This document shows positions 20,840 through 34,600 of a DNA stretch of 64,000 bases, in pieces. The notes below the pieces were generated by a model. It searched no databases. It had not been told where the DNA came from and saw nothing but the letters and a program-made list of their open reading frames with translations. The stretch comes from Tupaia tana (taxonomy: Eukaryota; Chordata; Mammalia; Scandentia; Tupaiidae). The translations under genes were made by a program, and so were the position numbers. The DNA is taken from assembly GCA_026018925.1 (NCBI GenBank), contig JAKSZU010000164.1:186001-250000 (forward strand), given 5' to 3'. Position 1 is the first letter of the stretch; each line of letters starts with the position of its first letter.

Positions 20840-23800
20840 TAAAGGTAGAATTTCTCTCTGGCTCTCAGCTTCATCTTTTGTTTTGTTAATAAGCCCTTCT
20901 GCTCATTTCTCCCAGGGAGGAGAGTTGAACCATTCTCTGAGAAGTTTCCACATGGATACTGGTAAATAGGTATTTCAGGGCACAGGCGAAATGAAGATTT
21001 TCTACTCATAATTCAGCCTCCAGCAAGCAAAGCTAGTGTGGTAGGGAGCTCCTCTGGCCTTCTATCCCTGTCTCTGTGTCTCTGATGTCTCTGTCTCTCT
21101 CTGCTCCTGTCTCGTCATTTTTTTGGTAATTTTTCCTTTTTACGGTTTTTTTAAAGGTAGAATTTCTCTCTGGCTCTCAGCTCCATCTTTGTTTTGTTAA
21201 TAAGCCCTTCTGCTCCTTTCTCTCAGGCAGGAGAGTTGAGCCATTCTCTGAGAAGATTCCACATGGATACTGGAACTAGATATTTCAGGGCACAGGCGAA
21301 ATCAAGATTTTCTACTCATAATTCAGCCTCCAGCAAGCAAGGCTAGTGTGTTAGGGAGTACCTCTAGTCTTCTATCCCTGTCTCTGTGTCTCTGAGGTCT
21401 CTGTCTCTCTCTGCTCCTGTCTCTTCATTTTTTTTTGGTAATTTTTCCTTTTTAGCATTTTTTTAAAGGTAGAATTTCTCTCTCGCTCTCAGCTCCATCT
21501 TTTGTTTTGTTAATAAGTCCTTCTTCTCCTATCTCCCAGGCAGGAGAGTTGAGCCATTCTCTGAGAAGATTCCACTTGGATACTGGGAACTATATTTCAG
21601 GGCACAGGCGAAATGAAGATTTTCTACTCATAATTCAGCCTCCAGCAAGCAAAGCTAGTGTGGTAGGGAGCCCCTCTGGCCTTCTATCCCTGTCTCTGTG
21701 TCTCTGAGGTCTCGGCTTCTCTCTGCTCCTGACTCCTCATGTTTTTTTGCTAATTTTTCCTTTTTACGATTTTTTTAAAGGTAGAATTTCTCTCTGGCTC
21801 TCAGCTCCATCTTTTGTTTTGTTAATAAGCCCTTCTGCTCCTTTCTCCCAGGCAGGAGAGTTGAGCCATTCTCTGAGAAGATTCCACATGCATACTGGGA
21901 ACTAGATATTTCAGGGCACAGGCGAAATGAAGATTTTCTACTCATAATTCAGCCTCCAGCAAGCAAAGGTAGTGTGGTAGGGAGCCCCTCTGGCCTTCTA
22001 TCCCTGTCTATGTGTCTCTGAGGACTCTGTCTCTCTCTGCTCCTGTCTCCTCATTTGTTTATGGTAATTTTTCATTTTTATGATTTTTTTAAAGGTAGAA
22101 TTTCTCTCTGGCTCTCAGCTCCATCTTTTGTTTTGTTAATAAGCCCTTCTGCTCCTTTTTCCCAGGCAGGAGAGTTGAGCCATTCTCTGAGAAGTTTCCA
22201 CATGGATACTGGGAACTAGATATTTCAGGGCACAGGCGAAATGAAGATTTTCTACTCATAATTCAGCCTCCAGCAAGCAAAGCTAGTGTGGTAGGGAGCC
22301 CCTCTGGCCTTCTATCCCTGTCTCTGTGTCTCTGAGGTCTCTGTCTCTCTCTGCTCCTGTATCCTAATGTTTTTTTTTGTAATTTTTCCTTTTTACGATT
22401 TTTTTAAAGGTAGAATTTCTCTCTGGCTCTCAGCTCCATCTTTTGTTTTGTTAATAAGCCATTCTGCTCCTTTCTCCCAGGCAGGAGAGTTGAGCCATTC
22501 TCTGAGAAGATTCCACATGGATACTGGGAAATAAATATTTCAGGGCACAGGCGAAATGAATATTTTCTACTCATAATTCAGCCTCCAGCAAGCAAAGCTA
22601 GTGTGGTAAGCAGCCCCTCTGGCCTTATATCCCTGTCTCTGTGTCTCTGAGGACTCTGTCTATCTCTGCTCCTGTCTCCTCATTTGTTTTTGGTAATTTT
22701 TCCTTTTTACGATTTTTTTAAAGGTAGAATTTCTCTCTCGCTCTCAGCTCCATCTTTTGTTTTGTTAATAAGCCCTTCTTCTCCTATCTCCCAGGCAGGA
22801 GTGTGGAGCCATTCTCTGAGAAGATTCCACTTGGATACTGGGAACTATATTTCAGGGCACAGGCGAAATGAAGATTTTCTACTCATAATTTAGCCTCCAG
22901 CAAGCAAAGCTAGTGTGGTAGGGAGCCCCTCTGGCCTTCTATCCCTGTCTCTGTGTCTCTGAGGTCTCGGCTTCTCTCTGCTCCTGTCTCCTCATGTTTT
23001 TTTGGTAATTTTTACTTTTTACGATTTTTTTAAAGGTAGAATTTCTCTCTGGCTCTCAGCTCCATCTTTTGTTTTGTTAATAAGCCCTTCTGCTCCTTTC
23101 TCCCAGGCAGGAGAGTTGAGCCATTCTCTGAGAAGTTTCCTCCTGGATACTGGGAACTAGATATTTCAGGGCACAGGCGAAATGAAGATTTTCTACTCAA
23201 AATTCAGCTTCCAGCAAGAAAGCTAGTGTGGTAGATACCCCTCTGCCCTTCTATCACTGTCTCTGTGTCTCTGAGGTATCTGTCTCTCTCTGCTCCTGTC
23301 TCCTCATTTTTTTTTGGTAATTTTTCCTTTTTACGATTTTTTAAAGGTACAATTTCTCTCTAGCTCTCAGCTCCATCTTTTGATTTGTTAATAAGCCCTT
23401 CTGCTCCTTTCTCCCAGGCAGGAGAGTTGAGCCATTCTCTGAGAAGATTCCACTTGGATACTGGGAATTATATTTCAGGGCACAGGCGAAATGAAGATTT
23501 TCTACTCATAATTCAGCCTCCAGCAAGCAAAGCTAGTGTGGTAGGGAGCCCCTCTGGCCTTCTATCCCTGTCTCTCTGTCTCTGAGGTCTCAGTTTCTCT
23601 CTGCTCCTGTCTCCTCATGTTTTTTTGGTAATTTTTCCTTTTTACGATTTTTTTAAAGGTAGAATTTCTCTCTGGCTCTCAGCTCCATCTTTTGTTTTGT
23701 TAATAAGCCCTTCTGCTCCTTTCTCCCAGGCAGGAGAGTTGAGCCATTCTCTGAGAAGATTCCACATGGATACTGGGATCTAGATATTTCAGGGCACAGG

Positions 23801-25810
23801 CGAAATGAAGATTTTCTACTCATAATTCAGCCTCCAGCAAGCAAAGCTAGTGTGGTAGGGAGCCCCTCTGGCCTTCTCTCCCTGTCTATGTGTCTCTGAG
23901 GTCTCTGTCTCTCTCTGCTCCTGTCTCCTCATTTTTTTTGGTAATTTTTCGTTTTTACGATTTTTTTAAAGGTAGAATTTCTCTCTGGCTCTCAGCTCCA
24001 TCTTTTGTTTTGTTAATAAGCCCTTCTGCTCCTTTCTCCCAGGGAGGAGAGTTGAGCCATTCTCTGAGAAGTTTCCACATGGATACTGGGAACTAGATAT
24101 TTCAGGGCACAGGCGAAATGAAGATTTTCTACTCATAATTCAGCCTCCAGCAAGCAAACATAGTGTGGTAGGCAGACCCTCAAGCCTTCTATCCCTGTCT
24201 CTGTGTCTCTGAGGACTCTGTCTCTCTCTGCTCCTGTCTCCTCTTTTGTTTATGGTAATTTTTCCTTTTTACGATTTTTTTAAAGGTAGAATTTCTCTCT
24301 GGCTCTCAGCTCCATCTTTTGTTTTGTTAATAAGCCCTTCTGCTCCTTTCTCCCAGGCAGGAGAGTTGAGCCATTCTCTGAGAAGATTCCACAAGGATAC
24401 TGGGAACTAAATATTTCAGGGCACAGGTGAAATGAAGATTTTCTACTCATAATTCAGCCTCCAGCAAGCAAAGCTAGGGTGGTAGGGAGCCCCTCTGGCC
24501 TTCTCTCCCTGTCTCTGTGTCTCTGAGGTCTCTGTCTCTCTCTGCTCCTGTCTCCTCATTTTTTTTGGTAATTTTTCCTTTTTACGATTTTTTTAAAGGT
24601 AGAATTTCTCTCTGGCTCTCAGCTCCATCTTTTGTTTTGTTAATAAGCCCTTCTGCTCCTTTCTCCCAGGCAGGAGAGTTGAGCCATTCTCTGAGAAGAT
24701 TCCACATGGATACTGGGAACTAGATATTTCAGGGCACAGGCGAAATGAAGATTTTCTACTCATAATTCAGCCTCCAGCAAGCAAAGCTAGTGTGGTAGGG
24801 AGCCCCTCTGGCCTTTTATCCCTGTCTCTGTGTCTCTGAGGTCTCTGTCTCTCTCTGCTCCTGTCTCCTCATTTTTTTTTGGTAATTTTTCCTTTTTACG
24901 ATTTTTTTAAAGGTAGAATTTCTCTCTGGCTCTCAGCTCCATCTTTTGTTTTGTTAATAAGCCCTTCTGCTCATTTCTCCCAGGGAGGAGAGTTGAACCA
25001 TTCTCTGAGAAGTTTCCACATGGATACTGGTAACTAGGTATTTCAGGGCACAGGCGAAATGAAGATTTTCTACTCATAATTCAGCCTCCAGCAAGCAAAG
25101 CTAGTGTGGTAGGGAGCTCCTCTGGCCTTCTATCCCTGTCTCAGTGTCTTTGATGTCTCTGTCTCTCTCTGCTCCTGTCTCGTCATTTTTTTTGGTAATT
25201 TTTCCTTTTTACGGTTTTTTTAAAGGTAGAATTTCTCTCTGGCTCTCAGCTCCATCTTTGTTTTGTTAATAAGCCCTTCTGCTCCTTTCTCTCAGGCAGG
25301 AGAGTTGAGCCATTCTCTGAGAAGATTCCACATGGATACTGGGAACTAGATATTTCAGGGCACAGGCGAAATGAAGATTTTCTACTCATAATTCAGCCTC
25401 CAGCAAGCAAAGCTAGTGTGTTAGGGAGCACCTCTGGTCTTCTATCCCTGTCTCTGTGTCTCTGAGGTCTCTGTCTCTCTCTGCTCCTGTCTCCTCATTT
25501 TTTTTGGTAATTTTTCCTTTTTAGGATTTTTTTAAAGGTAGAATTTCTCTCTCGCTCTCAGCTCCATCTTTTGTTTTGTTAATAAGCCCTTCTTCTCCTA
25601 TCTCACAGGCAGGAGAGTTGAGCCATTCTCTGAGAAGATTCCACTTGGATACTGGGAACTATATTTCAGGGCACAGGCGAAATGAAATTTTTCTACTCAT
25701 AATTCGGCCTCCAGCAAGCAAAGCTAGTGTGGTAGGGAGCCCCTCTGGCCTTCTATCCCTGTCTGTGTGTCTCTGAGGTCTCGGCTTCTCTCTGCTCCTG
25801 TCTCCTCATG
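20840..25810. repeat. Repeated 3-monomer block (B'-A'-R) at 13-monomer spacing
   Basis: Bases about 20840-21740 correspond to about 24910-25810 at an offset of about 4069 bp (13 x 313). Shared private marks are GCTCATTTCTCCCAGGGAGG, GAGCTCCTCTGGCC, CTGTCTCGTCA, ACGGTTTTTTT, the shortened CTCCATCTTTGTTTTG and CTTTCTCTCAGGC. The ~3.2 kb between the copies is A, U, R, K, D and S monomers without an obvious second register. Confidence 0.7.
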
Positions 25811-28800
25811 TTTTTTTGGTAATTTTTACTTTTTACAATTTTCTTAAAGGTAGAATTTCTCTCTGGCTCTCAGCTCCATCTTTTGTTTTGTTAATAAGCC
25901 GTTCTGCTCCTTTCTCCCAGGCAGGAGAGTTGAGCCGTTCTCTGAGAAGATTCCACATGGATACTGGGAACTAGATATTTCAGGGCACAGGCGAAATGAA
26001 GATTTTCTACTCATAATTCAGCCTCCAGCAAGCAAAGCTAGTGTGGTAGGGAGCCCCTTTGACCTTCTAAACCTGTCTCTGTGTCTCTGAGGTCTCTGTC
26101 TCTCTCTGCTCCTGTCTCCTCATTTTTTTGGTAATTTTTCCTTTTTACAATTTTTTAAAGCTACAATTTCTCTCTGGCTCTCAGCTCCATCTTTTGATTT
26201 GTTAATAAGCCCTTCTGCTCCTTTCTCCCAGGCAGGAGTGTTGAGCCATTCTCTGAGAAGATTCCACATGGATACTGGGAACTAGATATTTCAGGGCACA
26301 GGCGAAATGAAGATTTTCTACTCATAATTCAGCCTCCAGCAAGCAATGCTAGTGTGGTAGGGAGCCCCTCTGGCCTTCTATCCCTGTCTCTGTGTCTCTG
26401 AGGTCTCTGTCTCTCTCTGCTCCTGTCTCCTCATTTTTTTTTTTGTAATTTTTCCTTTTTACGATTTTTTTAAAGGTAGAATTTCTCTCTGGCTCTCAGC
26501 TCCATCATTTGTTTAGTTAATAAGCCCTTCTGCTCCTTTCTCCCAGGCAGGAGAGTTGAGCCATTCTCTGAGAAGATTCCACTTGGATACTGGGAACTAT
26601 ATTTCAGGGCACAGGCGAAATGAAGATTTTCTACTCATAATTCAGCCTCCAGCAAGCAAAGCTAGTGTGGTAGGGAGCCCCTCTGGCCTTCTATCCCTGT
26701 CTCTGTGTCTCTGAGGTCTCAGTTTCTCTCTGCTCCTGTCTCCTCATGTTTTTTTGTTAATTTTTCCTTTTTACGATTTTCTTAAAGGTAGAATTTCTCT
26801 CTGGCTCTCAGCTCCATCTTTTGTTTTGTTAATAAGCCCTTCTGCTTCTTTCTCCCAGGCAGGAGAGTTGAGCCTTTCTCTGAGAAGATTCCACATGGAT
26901 ACTGGGAACTAGATATTTCAGGGCACAGGCGAAATGAAGATTTTCTACTCATAATTCAGCCTCCAGCAAGCAAAGCTAGTGTGGTAGGGAGCCCCTCTGG
27001 CCTTCTATCCCTGTGTCTGTGTCTCTGAGGTCTCTGTCTATCTCTGCTCCTCTCTCCTCATTTTTTTTGGTAATTTTTCCTTTTTACGATTTTTTAAAGG
27101 TAGAATTTCTCTCTGGCTCTCAGCTCCATCTTTTGTTTTGTTAATAAGCCCTTCTGCTCCTTTCTCCCAGGCAGGAGTGTTGAGCCATTCTCTGAGAAGA
27201 TTCCACATGGATACTGGGAACTAGATATTTCAGGACACTGGCGAAATGAAGATTTTCTGCTAATAATTCAGCCTCCAGCAAGCAAAGCTAGTGTGGTAGG
27301 GAGCCCCTCTGGCCTTCTATCCCTCTCTATGTGTCTCTGAGGTCTCTGTCTCTCTCTGCTCCTGTCTCCTCATTTGTTTATGGTAATTTTTCCTTTTTAC
27401 GATTTTTTTAAAGGTAGAATTTCTCTCTGGCTCTCAGCTCCATCTTTTGTTTTGTTAATAAGCCCTTCTGCTCCTTTCTCCCATGCAGGAGAGTTGAGCC
27501 ATTCTCTGAGAAGATTCCACATGGATACTGGGAACTAGATATTTCAGGGCACAGGAGAAATGAAGATTTTCTACTCATAATTCAGCCTCCAGCAAGCAAA
27601 GTTAGTGTGGTAGGGAGCCCCTCTGGCCTTCTATCCCTGTCTCTGTGTCTCTGAGGTCTCTGTCTCTCTCTGCTCCTGTATCCTAAAGTTTTTTTGGTAA
27701 TTTTTCCTTTTTACGATTTTTTTAAAGGTAGAATTTCTCTCTGGCTCTCAGCTCCATCTTTTGTTTTGTTAATAAGCCCTTCTGCTCCTTTCTCCCAGGC
27801 AGGAGAGTTGAGCCATTCTCTGAGAAGTTTCCACATGGATACTGGGAACGAGATATTTTAGGGCACAGGCGAAATGAAGATTTTCTACTCATAATTCAGC
27901 CTCCAGCAAGCAAAGCTAGTGTGGTAGAGAGCCCCTGTGGCCTTCTATCCCTGTCTTTGGGTCTCTGAGGTCTCTGTCTCTCTCTGCTCCAGTCTCCTGA
28001 TTTTTTTTGGTAATTTTTCCTTTTTACAATTTTTTTAATGGTAGAATTTCTCTCTGGCTCTCAGCTCCATCTTTTGTTTTGTTAATAAGCCCTTCTGCTC
28101 CTTTCTCCCAGGCAGGAGAGTTGAGCCATTCTCTGAGAAGTTTCCACACGGATAGTGGTAACTAGGTATTTCAGGGCACAGGCGAAATGAAGATTTTCTA
28201 CTCATAATTCAGCCTCCAGCAAGCAAAGCTAGTGTGGTAGGGAGCCCCTCTGGACTTCTATCCCTGTCTCTGTGTCTCTGATGTCTCTGTCTCTCTCTGC
28301 TCCTGTCTCCTCATTTTTTTTGGTAATTTTTCCTTTTTACGGTTTTTTTAAAGGTAGAATTTCTCTCTGCCTCTCTGCTCCATCTTTTGTTTTGTTAATA
28401 AGCCCTTCTGCTCCTTTCTCCCAGGCAGGAGAGTTGAGCCATTCTCTGAGAAGATTCCACATGGATACTGGGAACTAGGTATTTCAGGGCAAAGGCGAAA
28501 TGAAGATTTTCTACTCATAATTCAGCCTCCAGCAAGCAAAGCTAGTGTGTTAGGGAGCCCCTTTGGTCTTCTATCCCTGTCTCTGTGTCTCTGAGGTCTC
28601 TGTCTCTCTCTGCTCCTGTCTCCTCATTTTTTTTGGTAATTTTTCCTTTTTAGGATTTTTTTAAAGGTAGAATTTCTCTCTCGCTCTCAGCTCCATCTTT
28701 TGTTTTGTTAATAAGCCCTTCTTCTCCTATCTCCCAGGCAGGAGAGTTGAGCCATTCTCTGAGAAGATTCCACTTGGATACTGGGAACAATATTTCAGGG

Positions 28801-31689
28801 CACAGGCGAAATGAAGATTTTCTACTCATAATTCAGCCTCCAGCAAGCAAAGCTAGTGTGGTAGGGAGCCCCTCTGGCCTTCTATCCCTGTCTCTGTGTC
28901 TCTGAGGTCTCGGCTTCACTCTGCTCCTGTCTCCTCAAGTTTTTTTTGTAATTTTTACTTTTTACGATTTTTTTCAAGGTAGAATTTCTCTCTGGCTCTC
29001 AGCTCCATCTTTTGTTTTGTTACTAAGCCCTTCTGCTCCTTTCTCCCAGGCAGGAGAGTTGAACCATTCTCTGAGAAGATTCCACATGGATACTGGGAAC
29101 TAGATATTTCAGGGCACAGGCGAAATGAAGATTTTCTACTAATAATTCAGCCTCCAGCAAGCAAAGCTAGTGTGGTAGTGAGCCCCTCTGACCTTCTATC
29201 CCTGTCTCTGTGTCTCTGAGGTCTCTGTCTCTCTCTGCTCCTGTCTCCTCATTTTTTTTGGTAATTTTTCCTTTTTATGATTTTTTAAAGGTACAATTTC
29301 TCTCTGGCTCTCAACTCCATCTTTTGATTTGTTAATAAGCCCTTCTGCTCCTTTCTCCCTACCCGGAGAGTTGAGCCATTCTCTGAGAAGGTTCCTCCTG
29401 GATACTGGGAACTAGATATTTCAGGGCACAGGCGAAATGAAGATTTTTCTACTCAAAATTCAGCTTCCAGCAAGAACGCTAGTGTGGTAGATAGCCCCTC
29501 TGACCTTCTATCACTGTCTCTGTGTCTCTGAGGTATCTGTCTCTCTCTGCTCCTGTCTCCTCATTTTTTTTTTGGTAATTTTTCCTTTTTACGATTTTTT
29601 AAAGGTACAATTTCTCTCTAGCTCTCAGCTCCATCTTTTGATTTGTTAATAAGCCCTTCTGCTCCTTTCTCCCAGGCTGGAGAGTTGAGCCATTCTCTGA
29701 GAAGATTCCACTTGGATACTGGGAATTATATTTCAGGGCACAGGCGAAATGAAGATTTTCTACTCATAATTCAGCCTCCAGCAAGCAAAGCTAGTGTGGT
29801 AGGGAGCCCCTCTGGCCTTCTATCCCTGTCTCTCTGTCTCTGAGGTCTCAGTTTCTCTCTGCTCCTGTCTCCTCATGTTTTTTTGGTAATTTTTCCTTTT
29901 TATGATTTTTTTAAAGGTAGAATTTCTCTCTGGCTCTCAGCTCCATCTTTTGTTTTGTTAATAAGCCCTTCTGCTCCTTTCTCCCAGGCAGGAGAGTTGA
30001 GCCATTCTCTGAGAAGTTTCCACATGGATACTGGGAACTAGATATTTCAGGGCACAGGTGAAATGAAGATTTTCTACTCATAATTCAGCCTCCAGCAAGC
30101 AAAGCTAGTGTGGTAGGGAGCCCCTCTGGCCTTCTCTCCCTGTCTTTGTGTCTCTGAGGTCTCTGTCTCTCTCTGCTCCTGTCTCCTCATGTTTTTTTGT
30201 TAATTTTTCCTTTTTACGATTTTCTTAAAGGTAGAATTTCTCTCTGGCTCTCAGCTCCATCTTTTGTTTTGTTAATAAGCCCTTCTGCTCCTTTCTCCCA
30301 GGCAGGAGAGTTGAGCCATTCTCTGAGAAGATTCCACATGGATACTGGGAACTAGATATTTCAGGGCACAGGCGAAATGAAGATTTTCTACTCATAATTC
30401 AGCCTCCAGCAAGCAAAGCTAGTGTGTTAGGGAGCCCCTCTGGTCTTCTATCCCTGTCTCTGTGTCTCTGAGGTCTCTGTCTTTCTCTGATCCTGTCTCC
30501 TCATTTTCTTTTGGTAATTTTTCCTTTTTAGGATTTTTTTAAAGGTAGAATTTCTCTCTCGCTCTCAGCTCCATCTTTTGTTTTGTTAATAAGCCCTTCT
30601 TCGCCTATCTCCCAGGCAGGAGAGTTGAGCCATTCTCTGAGAAGATTCCACTTGGATACTGGGAACTATATTTCAGGGCACAGGCGAAATGAAGATTTTC
30701 TACTCATAATTCAGCCTCCAGCAAGCAAAGCTAGTGTGGTAGGGAGCCCCTCTGGCCTTCTATCCCTGTCTCTGTGGCTCTGAGGTCTAGGCTTCTCTCT
30801 GCTCCTGTCTCCTCATGTTTTTTTGGTAATTTTTACTTTTTACGATTTTTTTAAAGGTAGAATTTCTCTCTGGCTCTCAGCTCCATCTTTTGTTTTGTTA
30901 ATAAGCCCTTCTGCTCCTTTCTCCCAGGCAGGAGAGTTGAGCCATTCTCTGAGAAGATTCCACATGGATACTGGGAACTAGATATTTCAGGGCACAGGCG
31001 AAATGAAGATTTTCTACTAATAATTCAGCCTCCAGCAAGCAAAGCTAGTGTGGTAGGGAGCCCCTCTGACCTTCTATCCCTGTCTCTGTGTCTCTGAGGT
31101 CTCTGTGTCTCTCTGCTCCTGTCTCCTCATTTTTTTTGGTAATTTTTCCTTTTTACGATTTTTTAAAGGTACAATTTCTCTCTGGCTCTCAGCTCCATCT
31201 TTTGATTTGTTAATAAGCCCTTCTGCTCCTTTCTCCCAGGACGGAGAGTTGAGCCATTCTCTGAGATGGTTCCTCCTGGATACTGGGAACTAGATATTTC
31301 AGGGCACAGGCGAAGTGAAGATTTTATACTCAAAATTCAGCTTCCAGCAAGAAAGCTAGTGTGGTAGATAGCCCCTCTGCCCTTCTATCACTGTCTCTGT
31401 GTCTCTGAGGTATCTGTCTCTCTCTGCTCCTGTCTCCTCATTTTTTTTTTTTGGTAATTTTTCCTTTTTACGATTTTTTAAAGGTACAATTTCTCTCTAG
31501 CTCTCAGCTCCATCTTTTGATTTGTTAATAAGCCCTTCTGCTCCTTTCTCCCAGGCCGGAGAGTTGAGCCATTCTCTGAGAAGATTCCACTTGGATACTG
31601 GGAACTAGATATTTCAGGGCACAGGCGAAATGAAGATTTTCTACTCATAATTCAGCCTCCAGCAAGCAAAGCTAGTGTGGTAGGGAGCC

Positions 31690-34600
31690 CCTCTGGCCTT
31701 CTATCCCTGTCTCTGTGTCTCTGAGGTCTCTGTCTCTCTCTGCTCCTGTCTCCTCATTTTTTTTTGTAATTTTTCCTTTTTACGATTTTTTTAAAGGTAG
31801 AATTTCTCTCTGGCTCTCAGCTCCATCTTTTGTTTTGTTAATAAGCCCTTCTGCTCCTTTCTCCCAGGCAGGAGAGTTGAGCCATTCTCTGAGAAGTTTC
31901 CACATGGATACTGGGAACTAGATATTTCAGGGCACAGGCGAAATTAAGATTTTCTACTCATAATTCAGCCTCCAGCAAGCAAACCTAGTGTGGTAGGCAG
32001 ACCCTCTAGCCTTCTATCCCTGTCTCTGTGTCTCTGAGGACTCTGTCTCTCTCTGCTCCTGTCTCCTCATTTGTTTATGGTAATTTTTCCTTTTTACGAT
32101 TTTTTTAAAGGTAGAATTTCTCTCTGGCTTTTAGCTCCATCTTTTGTTTTGTTAATAAGCCCTTCTGCTCCTATCTCCCAGGCAGGAGAGTTGAGCCATT
32201 CTCTGAGAAGATTCCACATGGAGACTGGGAACTAGATATTTCAGGGCACTGGCGAAATGAAGATTTTCTACTCATAATTCAGCCTCCAGCAAGCAAAGCT
32301 AGTGTGGTAGGGAGCCCCTCTGTCCTTCTATTCCTGTCTCTGTGTCTCTGATGTCTCTGTCTCTCTCTGCTACTGTCTCCTCATTTTTTTTTGGTAATTT
32401 TTCCTTTTAAGATTTTTTTAAAGGTCGAATTTCTCTCTGGCTCTCAGCTCCATCTTTTGTTTTGTTAATAAGCACTTCTGCTCTTTTCTCCCAGGCAGGA
32501 GAGTTGAGCCATTCTCTGAGAAGTTTCCACTTGGATACTGGGAACTATATTTCAGGGCACAGGCGAAATGAAGATTTTCTACTCATAATTCAGCCTCCAG
32601 CAAGCAAAGCTAGTGTGGTAGGGAGCCCCTCTGGCCTTCTATCCCTGTCTCTGTGTCTCTGAGTTCTCGGTTTCTCTCTGCTCCTGTCTCCTCATGTTTT
32701 TTTGGTAATTTTTCCTTTTTACGATTTTCTTAAAGGTAGAATTTCTCTCTGGCTCTCAGCTCCATCTTTTGTTTTGTTAATAAGCCCTTCTGCTCCTTTC
32801 TCCCAGGCAGGAGAGTTGAGCCATTCTCTGAGAAGATTCCACATGGATACTGGGAACTAGATATTTCAGGGCACAGGCGAAATGAAGATTTTCTACTCAT
32901 AATTCAGCCTCCAGCAAGCAAAGCTAGTGTGGTAGGGAGCCCCTCTGGCCTTCTATCCCTGTCTCTGTGTCTCTGAGGTCTCTGTCTCTCTCTGCTCCTG
33001 TCTCCTCATTTTTTTTGGTAATTTTTACTTTTTACGATTTTTTTAAAGGTAGAATTTCTCTCTGGCTCTCAGCTCCATCTTTTGTTTTGTTAATAAGCCC
33101 TTCTGCTCCTTTCTCCCAGGCAGGAGAGTTGAGCGATTCTCTGAGAAGATTCCACATGGGTACTGGGAACTAGATATTTCAGGGCACAGGCGAAATTAAG
33201 ATTTTCTACTCATAATTCAGCCTCCAGCAAGCAAAGCTTGTGTGGTAGGCAGACCCTCTGGCCTTCTATCCCTGTCTCTGTGTCTCTGAGGACTCTGTCT
33301 CTCTCTGCTCCTGTCTCCTCATTTGTTTTTGGTAATTTTTCCTTTTTACGATTTTTTTAAAGGTAGAATTTCTCTCTGGCTCTCAGCTCCATCTTTTGTT
33401 TTGTTAATAAGACCTTCTGCTCCTTTCTCCCAGGCAGGAGAGTTGAGCCATACTCTGAGATATTTCCACATGCATACTGGGAACTCGATATTTCAGGGCA
33501 CAGGCGAAATGAAGATTTTCTACTCATAATTCAGCCTCCAGCAAGCAAAGCTAGTGTGGTAGGGAGCCCCTCTGGCCTTCTATCCCTGTCTCTGTGTCTC
33601 TGAGGTCTCTGTTTCTCTCTGCTCCTGTCTCCTCATTTTTTTTGGTAATTTTTCTTTTTTACAGTTTTTTTAAAGGTAGAATTTCTCTCTGGCTCTCAGC
33701 TCCATCTTTTGTTTTGTTAATAAGCCCTTCTGCTCCTTTCTCCCAGGCAGGAGAGTTGAGCCATTCTCTGAGAAGTTTCCACATGGATACTGGGAACTAG
33801 ATATTTCAGGGCACAGGCGAAATGAAGATTTTCTACTCATAATTCAGCCTCCAGCAAGCAAACCTAGTGTGGTAGGCAGACCCTCTAGCCTTCTATCCCT
33901 GTCTCTGTGTCTCTGAGGTCTCTGTCTCTCTCTGCTCCTGTCTCCTCATTTGTTTATGGTAATTTTTCCTTTTTACGATTTTTTTAAAGGTAGAATTTCT
34001 CTCTGGCTCTTAGCTCCATCTTTTGTTTTGTTAATAAGCCCTTCTGCTCCTATCTCCCAGGCAGGAGAGTTGAGCCATTCTCTGAGAAGATTCCACATGG
34101 AGACTGGGAACTAGATATTTCAGGGCACTGGCGAAATGAAGATTTTCTACTCATAATTCAGCCTCCAGCAAGCAAAGCTAGTGTGGTAGGGAGCCCCTCT
34201 GTCCTTCTATCCCTGTCTCTGTGTCTCTGATGTCTCTGTCTCTCTCTGCTCCTGTCTCCTCATTTTTTTTTTGGTAATTTTTCCTTTTTACGATTTTTTT
34301 AAAGGTCGAATTTCTCTCTGGCTCTCAGCTCCATCTTTTGTTTTGTTAATAAGCCCTTCTGCTCCTTTCTCCCAGGCAGGAGAGTTGAGCGATTCTCTGA
34401 GAAGTTTCCACTTGGATACTGGGAATTATATTTCAGGGCACAGGCGAAATGAAGATTTTCTACTCATAATTCAGCCTCCAGCAAGCAAAGCTAGTGTGGT
34501 AGGGAGCCCCTCTGGCCTTCTATCCCTGTTTCTCTGTCTCTGAGGTCTCAGTTTCTCTCTGCTCCTGTCTCCTCATGTTTTTTTGGTAATTTTTCCTTTT

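Noticed and set aside
22525-22540. Polyadenylation signal AATAAA at about 22530
   Set aside because: It is created by a point change in one monomer (GGGAAATAAATATT) with no transcript context. The minus-strand AATAAA in monomers with ATTTTATTAAAGG is likewise sporadic.
6383-28478. Possible 70-monomer repeat linking 6.4 kb and 28.3 kb through ACGGTTTTTTT and altered CTCTG(T/C)CTCTC
   Set aside because: ACGGTTTTTTT also occurs near 19.27, 21.14 and 25.21 kb, so the shared changes are too common to show a long-range copy.
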